Part shown: positions 58,088 through 64,000 of the stretch, one piece after another
Position numbering within the stretch: position 1 is the first letter of the stretch
Layout: each line of letters starts with the position of its first letter
Assembly (NCBI GenBank): GCA_021789495.1
Contig: JAJYJM010000005.1
Span: 37,424 to 101,423, forward strand
From: Nitrospirota bacterium
Lineage (GTDB): Bacteria; Nitrospirota; JACRHJ01
Length of the DNA stretch: 64,000 nt
Direction of reading: 5' to 3'
Program-made: the position numbers and the translations under genes
Notes under the pieces: model-generated
What the model was told of the DNA's origin: nothing
The model's input: only the letters and a program-made list of their open reading frames with translations
The model's database searches: none

Positions 58088-58480
58088 ATGGAAAAGCGAG
58101 GCAGTTTCGTAAACGTCAAGACGAAGGACGGCAGGGTGCTTTTAAGCCTTTTCCCAGCCAACGGGATCATCCTGGAAGGCAGGCTGGATAATGTATTCCA
58201 GCGAACAGAATCCGGGGAAAAGAAAGGCGGAAACGGCAATGGCAAGAATGGAGGAAACGGCGGGAACGGCGAGCTTATGACCTTTCCGCAAAAGAGGCTC
58301 CTGTTCAGGCTTATGGCCCAGGAGGGCGTCGAGGGAGACGAGGCAAACAACCAACTCCTGAAGCTCTTCCAGGTCAATAACTTAAAAGAGGTCGGCAAAT
58401 TTGAAGCCAGCCGGATGATCGACCATCTTTTAAAAGAGGCCAAAGGAGAAGGAGGCGACAACGGTGGAATACCTTTCTAG
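58088..58480 (+). CDS. Gly/Asn-linker hypothetical protein between RadC-like and nuclease genes
   Basis: ESGEKKGGNGNGKNGGNGGNGELMTFPQKRLLFRLMAQEG...; overlaps next gene start by 17 nt. Confidence 0.65.
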   Translation: MEKRGSFVNVKTKDGRVLLSLFPANGIILEGRLDNVFQRTESGEKKGGNGNGKNGGNGGNGELMTFPQKRLLFRLMAQEGVEGDEANNQLLKLFQVNNLKEVGKFEASRMIDHLLKEAKGEGGDNGGIPF

Positions 58481-59228
58481 CAGCCAAATCAACCTGTACC
58501 TGCTGTGCAGCCTGAAGTACAAGTTCCAGTACATCGATAAGCTTCCTAGAGTCTTCAGGCCATCGGCTCTGGCATTCGGCAGCGCCATACACTCCGCCAT
58601 TTCCTGGCTCCATAAGGAGCAGATGAACGGCAACACCGTCACCTTGGAAAATCTGCACAGGATCTTCAGCGCCGACTGGTACGTCCAGAAATCCGATCTT
58701 GAGGTCAAATTCAAGTATGGAGAGGTGGAGACGAACCTGCTGGTAATGGCCAAGGAGATCCTCAGTCTGTATTTTCAGAACCCGATTAAGGAGGTCAAAG
58801 GAAGTGAGGTCCCGTTTTCCGTGGCATTAATTGATCCGGCGAATGGCAAGGAACTGGGAATCAATCTGGACGGTTTTATCGATCTCATCGAGAAAGATGA
58901 TACCATTGTCGAGTTCAAAACCTCGGCTCAGACGATGTACCCCGGAGACGTGCATGAGCATCTTCAACTGACGGCATACAGCTATGCCTATGAAATGCTT
59001 AACCACAGGCCGCCGAAGAAGCTCAAGATAATCGACTTCGTCAAGAACAAGAAGCCAAAGATGCTGACGTTCGAGACGACGAGGGACAAGCAGGACCACA
59101 AAAGGTTCTTCCAGATTGCCAGCCGGGTACTGAACGGGATACAGCACGAGGTTTTCATTCCCAAGCAGACCTTCATGTGCAAGGACTGCGAATATGAAGG
59201 GCCGTGCAGGGCTTGGGGGAAAAGCTAA
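58464..59228 (+). CDS. RecB/Cas4-like PD-(D/E)XK nuclease
   Basis: YLSSSQINLYLLCSLKYKFQYIDKLP; GINLDGFIDLIEKDDTIVEFKTSA; QLTAYSYAYE; C-terminal Cys cluster CKDCEYEGPC. Confidence 0.85.
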   Translation: MEYLSSSQINLYLLCSLKYKFQYIDKLPRVFRPSALAFGSAIHSAISWLHKEQMNGNTVTLENLHRIFSADWYVQKSDLEVKFKYGEVETNLLVMAKEILSLYFQNPIKEVKGSEVPFSVALIDPANGKELGINLDGFIDLIEKDDTIVEFKTSAQTMYPGDVHEHLQLTAYSYAYEMLNHRPPKKLKIIDFVKNKKPKMLTFETTRDKQDHKRFFQIASRVLNGIQHEVFIPKQTFMCKDCEYEGPCRAWGKS

Positions 59229-59281
59229 ACGAATATTTTTAATGGAAGTAGCAAATGCTGCTTCCATTTTTTATTCAAAAT

Positions 59282-59310
59282 GCAAAGAGGAGCCGAAGCT
59301 CCTCTCTTGC
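59282..59310. terminator. Terminator-like hairpin between convergent genes
   Basis: gcaaaGAGGAGC-cgaa-GCTCCTCtcttgc. Confidence 0.7.
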
Positions 59311-59335
59311 GAACGTGATTTTAATTGTATCCGGC

Positions 59336-62300
59336 CTAATTCGCCAGACTCCATTGGGCCTGGAGATAGACAAGAAGCCTGTCCATATCCATGCGCGTGC
59401 TGCTTGTATCGGCGGAAGTTATTTTCTCCAGCGTATCGATAGCATTTGTAAGGTCTGCGATATTAGTGTCAATGGCGTCTTTCGTATTGGCCGTATTTGA
59501 AGCTATATTGGAGAGCGTGCTGTTGATGTTTGCAGCCAAGTTTGCATCCTTTGAGCTAAGGGCCATACCGTTAAGGGATGCCGTAATATCATTGATTATG
59601 TCCATCTCGTTTCTGTCTATGTTCAATGTAAGGGACGCGCTCTTGTAGAAGTTATACTGCCCGTTGTAGAGATAGCTCACGCTGCTGTCGGTTTCGATTG
59701 TCGCCTTGTAGCTCGGCATACGGAGCAGGTAATCAAAATCCTTCGTCTCATAGTCTCCGAGAGTATATAGCCAGGAAAGTGGAGCGGTCGTGGACGCATT
59801 TGCGGCTTCTATCAACTGCGCCTCGCCTGGGATGGTCTCGTCCAGCCTTATCCCAAGCTGCTTACCGAGGTTCTTTATTTCCACGGTAATCGGCTGGACT
59901 GAAAGCGGGATTACCTCGCTTGCGTTATTCGTAGGCGTGACATAATACAGGGAATTCGTCAGCGTCTGCTGCACCAAAGGATCGGTGGAGTCGGCGGCAT
60001 CGAAGGTAAACAGCACAGAACGGCCCTCGCCGTAAAGATTGGTTATTATGGCCGGAACTGTGTCTATAGAAGCGAGTGTGGCGACGACCTTCCCCCTCGT
60101 AACCGTTGTGTTCACGCCGCTCGTGTCGATAGTTGTCGATGAGGGCGCTGTTACCAGGCTGCTGTAAGCGCTAAACGTATAACTGCCCGTCTTGAGATTC
60201 CCGTTGAAGCTAGCACCGAACACGTTATCGAGCACCGGCAGCTGGTCGGGCAGGGTCTTTATAAATACCATGCCGTTGCCACCATTGACGGCCTCTACGA
60301 GCTCGTCTTCATTTAAAGTCAGACCGGCAGTCAGGTTCTGGTATGGTTCCTGGTTCTCCACAATGAGATAGACATTGTACAGGCCGGATCTTACCGCCGT
60401 TTCAAAGTCGGCGGGGTCGGTTACATCCTGATATGAGATGTTGCCCTGAGTCAGAAGCGCATCCATTACGCTCTTAGCCGGGTTCGGGCCCGTCGGAAGG
60501 TCCTTGACATAGCAAAGGACTCTCGGCCAATTGCCGCGCATCTTGGTTATCTGCAACGGCGGAAGTACGGTAAACGGAGAATCGGCTATCTTGTATTCAG
60601 TGCCGTTCACCACCGCGACGAGGCTGAGAATATAATTACCCGCCGGAACCTGTAGATTGGCAAGCGTGATTGCGCCGGACGTGCTCGCGGTAACGGCAAG
60701 GTCGAGGTTCTGGCTCTGGCTGGCCGCTTGTTGACTCGTGTCGGCAGTCAATACTTCTGCCGTAAGTGTCCCGCCCTGGATGGGAACGTTGCCGTAGTTG
60801 TTGACGTTGAAGTTTACTCCCAGGTCCTGGCCAATAAATACCTGTTGCGCGCTGAGGTTGATGGAACCTTGAAATTCCACCGTCGGCAGAATGGTGAATC
60901 CGAGTTTATTGTATGCATAAGTCTGTTGGCCCGTAGAGGAGGTCAGCGTCTGTCCGATGGAGTAATTTCCGGGTGCATATATGCCCGTGTTCCAGGTAGT
61001 GCTGATTCCCGCCACACCCATTGGCGAAACAGAGGCTATGGTGTCCGTCTTTTCGGTTATGGTCGCGCCGTTCGGATCTAACATATCCGTCTTGAGTATC
61101 AGATTGCTGAAGGCAACCGTGGAAGACAAATCCGTAATCCGGGAGCTTACGGAGACATCGTTATGCGCGTTATAGCTCCCCTGCGGAAGGCTGTTGTTCA
61201 TCAGGATGTCGGGTAAGTTGAGCGCCATTGAAGTCTGGTTGTTCTGCCTGGTGAATTCCGTTACGAGATTGTCGGGATCGGCTGTGACGTAAATCGTATG
61301 CGCGCCCGCCTTGCCAAGTATGTTCCAGTTCTGAGTAACCTGCTGGATCGCTTCCGGTTGCAGCGCTCCAATCGGCTGTGAGCCTATCAGTTGTCCGCCA
61401 TTGGCCGGATCGCCATCGTAAAAGGCCACGGTCGTCTGTCCGGATGCCGTCTTCCCGGAGTTGGTAACCAAAGCGCTCAGCGTGCAGTTTATGCTCGTCA
61501 TTGGGCTGAATGTCGCACCGGAGACCACGAGAACGGGAAGGTCCGTGCCATAATCGAATGTGGCGGTCTTTTGGCTGGTCAGTCCTTCGGACAACAACGT
61601 GGCGGTCATGGTATGGTGGCCGGGTGTTATGTTCGGCAGAATTGTAGTCATAGTCGAGAAGCCGTTTAGCGTAACTGTATTGGAGGCCGCCTGGTTATTG
61701 TCCACGAGTACAGAAAGATTGCCTGAGGATGTCCCGAACAGGTTGAGAACGGCCTTGACCGGCTCGGTATTCGTCGGGTATTGAGCCTTGTCGGTGGAAG
61801 CGCCCAGGAGCACGGCGTCGCCTACATCGAACGCATTCGAGCCGGAGCACAGCATTAAGCCTGTCTGGTCATAAATGCCGTACACGAGCTTATGAATACC
61901 GGCCAGGGTCGTATTGATCGGCACGGAAACGTTTTGAACAAGATTGGAGTCGGTCGTCAAATTAACGTTGGTTTCTCCCGTAGCTGTAGCTTTGCCCGAC
62001 GGGTCTATTATCCAGGTCTTTATTACCGCAGGAATCGCCGAATTGCTATTTATCGTCAAGGTGGTATTTATCGTATCCGTGGGAGCGTATTTGCCCTTGT
62101 CGATGCTGCTCTCAGGCACCTTGACCTGATAACCGTTGACATCGAACGGCGTATTCCCGCTTGCAAGCACACTGCCGGCGGCGGTCAGCCGGTATGTCAA
62201 ACCATATGTCCCCGCCGTCATCGGGTAAGGTAGTGCGAAGCTTATGCTCCCATTGCCGGTGAAATTAATCGTGCTGGAATTTGTGAAGCCCGGAGCCGAG

Positions 62301-63856
62301 AGCGTCAACGAACCGGACTGGCCGGATATGGAAGCGGATACCACATCGCCTGGGTTATATATCTGTTTATCCAGACTAATATTGAGATTCTGGCCCGCCT
62401 GGTAGATATACATCGAGTTGAGATATATCGAGCGTCCGGTTTCATCATAGATACCGTAGAATAGCTTCTCACCGGTTATGGCTGTCAGTGGGATATTGAA
62501 CGTTAACGAGTCGCTATCGGACAGCGCAAAATCCTGCCTGCTTTCATAGTCCCCGTAGTTGACTCTCGCAAAGAGGTTATCGACAGTGCCGGAGTTCAGG
62601 TTGTTTACGTTTATCGTAAGCACTGCTGTGTCACCGACATTATATTGCGTCTTGTCTGTCGAGGCCTGAACCCCGATATTGATCCCGTCTATGTGGAACT
62701 TGACTTGACCGGTATTCTGAGCCGATTGGTTATTCCCTATGGTCAGGCTGTAATTGGCGAAATAGTCGTCGCTTTGAAGGTCTTCCGGCAGACCGAAATT
62801 AAAGGGCACTGCAACATCGTCGCCGGGATTAAGCGATACGGTTACAGTTTTATCAAGCACGTCCAGAACCTGAAGGCGCAGGCTCGCCTGGCCGAGCTGG
62901 TCTCCGGCGTTCTTTAAATGGAACGTCATCGATCCGAGACCTCCGGCGGCATAATCCTGGCCGGTCGGAAGCTGAGAAATGGAGATTACAGGCCCCACGA
63001 CCGTAACGGTTTTCGTAAACGACGCCACCGTCTGGTTATTCAGGTCAAAAACATTAACCGTTAAGGTATGGTTCCCCGGAGTGGCGGTCGCGGTATTAAT
63101 AGTGACCGGGTAGCCGACTTGTTTCGTGGCGGCTATGGTTATCGGCTCGGAGTAGCTGTAGAAATCCGAGTTGACAACAAGCGTGCCGTTGAAGTCGAAA
63201 TAGCCGTTGTTGCTGATTGTGGCCGTTAAAGGCACATTCCCGCCCGAACTTGTTCCCAGGTTTCCGGATGCGGACACGTCCTCCGCTTTTACTACATTGA
63301 ATGTCGCCTGACCGGATATATTCGGGTTGGTTGCAGAAGCCGTCACCTGATAAGTCCCGGCTGGCAGATTGTTGAACGTCACGCTGCCATTGAGCGAGCC
63401 GCCCTTTGGCAGTGAATAATTATCGGTATAGGAAGCGACTTTTACGTTATTGGAGGTTAAAGTATAAGTAGCCGAGTCATTCAAATCCATTGTGCCGGTA
63501 TTTGTCAGTGTAATCGGCAGTGTCACGTTTCCTTCGGGGTATATCAAATTGGCTGTGATATTAATGCTGCCCGCCAGACCGTATTTTACCGGCGCCGTGA
63601 GAGTCTGCTGAAGATCGCCGGTCAATGTAAGCGTATAAACAGCATCCGATGTAATCTGCCCGGTATAATTTACATTGCTCACCTGTCCCGCCGGGACGGT
63701 TATATCCTGTTGGTCGCTAAGCCCCGGCCCAATTGAGCTTAAATGAACCGTGGCATCGACCTTTCCGGTATTTTGAAGCTGCAAATTAATATTGAATGGA
63801 TTATTGTCCGCAATGGTCGGCGCGGTTAACGTAGCAGTTAACGACGGACTGTCCAC
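59336..63856 (-). CDS. Giant CARDB/Ig-like repeat surface protein, N-terminus apparently removed by IS insertion
   Basis: Repeated units such as ITLTNTGTMDLNDSATYTLTSNNVKVASY; VAFYDGDPANGGQLIGSQPIGALQPEAIQQVTQNWNILGKAGAHTIYVTADPDNLVTEFTRQNNQTSMALNL (CARDB). Confidence 0.8.
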   Translation of the reverse strand: MDSPSLTATLTAPTIADNNPFNINLQLQNTGKVDATVHLSSIGPGLSDQQDITVPAGQVSNVNYTGQITSDAVYTLTLTGDLQQTLTAPVKYGLAGSINITANLIYPEGNVTLPITLTNTGTMDLNDSATYTLTSNNVKVASYTDNYSLPKGGSLNGSVTFNNLPAGTYQVTASATNPNISGQATFNVVKAEDVSASGNLGTSSGGNVPLTATISNNGYFDFNGTLVVNSDFYSYSEPITIAATKQVGYPVTINTATATPGNHTLTVNVFDLNNQTVASFTKTVTVVGPVISISQLPTGQDYAAGGLGSMTFHLKNAGDQLGQASLRLQVLDVLDKTVTVSLNPGDDVAVPFNFGLPEDLQSDDYFANYSLTIGNNQSAQNTGQVKFHIDGINIGVQASTDKTQYNVGDTAVLTINVNNLNSGTVDNLFARVNYGDYESRQDFALSDSDSLTFNIPLTAITGEKLFYGIYDETGRSIYLNSMYIYQAGQNLNISLDKQIYNPGDVVSASISGQSGSLTLSAPGFTNSSTINFTGNGSISFALPYPMTAGTYGLTYRLTAAGSVLASGNTPFDVNGYQVKVPESSIDKGKYAPTDTINTTLTINSNSAIPAVIKTWIIDPSGKATATGETNVNLTTDSNLVQNVSVPINTTLAGIHKLVYGIYDQTGLMLCSGSNAFDVGDAVLLGASTDKAQYPTNTEPVKAVLNLFGTSSGNLSVLVDNNQAASNTVTLNGFSTMTTILPNITPGHHTMTATLLSEGLTSQKTATFDYGTDLPVLVVSGATFSPMTSINCTLSALVTNSGKTASGQTTVAFYDGDPANGGQLIGSQPIGALQPEAIQQVTQNWNILGKAGAHTIYVTADPDNLVTEFTRQNNQTSMALNLPDILMNNSLPQGSYNAHNDVSVSSRITDLSSTVAFSNLILKTDMLDPNGATITEKTDTIASVSPMGVAGISTTWNTGIYAPGNYSIGQTLTSSTGQQTYAYNKLGFTILPTVEFQGSINLSAQQVFIGQDLGVNFNVNNYGNVPIQGGTLTAEVLTADTSQQAASQSQNLDLAVTASTSGAITLANLQVPAGNYILSLVAVVNGTEYKIADSPFTVLPPLQITKMRGNWPRVLCYVKDLPTGPNPAKSVMDALLTQGNISYQDVTDPADFETAVRSGLYNVYLIVENQEPYQNLTAGLTLNEDELVEAVNGGNGMVFIKTLPDQLPVLDNVFGASFNGNLKTGSYTFSAYSSLVTAPSSTTIDTSGVNTTVTRGKVVATLASIDTVPAIITNLYGEGRSVLFTFDAADSTDPLVQQTLTNSLYYVTPTNNASEVIPLSVQPITVEIKNLGKQLGIRLDETIPGEAQLIEAANASTTAPLSWLYTLGDYETKDFDYLLRMPSYKATIETDSSVSYLYNGQYNFYKSASLTLNIDRNEMDIINDITASLNGMALSSKDANLAANINSTLSNIASNTANTKDAIDTNIADLTNAIDTLEKITSADTSSTRMDMDRLLVYLQAQWSLAN

Positions 63857-63874
63857 CTCGTATAAATCAGTTAC

Positions 63875-64000
63875 TGAGGTGGCCGGGTTTGTTTGGACAG
63901 CCGGGAGCGGTTTTTAAGTGATAAGCTGCTCTGTTCATGCAGCTACCTGCTCCTTCGGTAGGGTAGCCCAGTAAACCATGTCCGGGGTCTTGCTGTCAAG
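63875..64000 (-). mobile_element. IS3-type element end with transposase C-terminus (stop at 63935-63937), partial at window edge
   Basis: Minus-strand reading LDSKTPDMVYWATLPKEQVAA*; probable IR tgaggtggccgggtttgtttggaca from 63875. Confidence 0.7.

Noticed and set aside
58464-59228. Cas4 as evidence of a CRISPR-Cas locus
   Set aside because: No CRISPR array, cas1/cas2 or effector genes found; RecB/Cas4-like nucleases are common on phages and mobile elements.

Overview
This 64 kb window falls into two parts. Positions 1-39.2 kb look like a dense, GC-rich bacterial core chromosome, mostly on the minus strand. It carries queA, a SpoIID-like gene, a K+ channel, two moeA-type genes, an HU/IHF gene, sppA, rpsA, plsC, cmk, aroA, tyrA, aroF, hisC, pheA, moaB/mogA, a MOSC gene, mltA, an MCP, mtnA, a plus-strand Met-rich/YHS/thioredoxin/CcdA/HMA operon, and a formate dehydrogenase with NuoE/F-like subunits. 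Positions ~39.2-59.3 kb look like an accessory integrative element inserted at the 3' end of a tRNA-Glu gene. It carries a tyrosine integrase, a VirD4/TraD-like ATPase fused to a putative PD-(D/E)XK nuclease and an excisionase-like HTH, and a small membrane protein. It also carries an IS3-family insertion, a RadC-like gene, a convergent LuxI/LuxR pair with the classical active-site and ligand-site residues at canonical spacing, and an S24-type repressor whose catalytic Ser and Lys are both replaced. Further genes are an XRE antitoxin-like protein, a SEC-C protein, Fic, a second VirD4-like ATPase, a serine recombinase, B-box membrane paralogs, a CFI-box protein, a second RadC-like gene and a RecB/Cas4-like nuclease. 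The right edge holds a giant CARDB-like repeat protein interrupted by another IS3-type element. The most interesting hypothesis is that mobility of this element is controlled by acyl-homoserine-lactone-type quorum sensing rather than by SOS-induced repressor cleavage. All calls come from reading the sequence and the supplied ORF translations. No database search was run.
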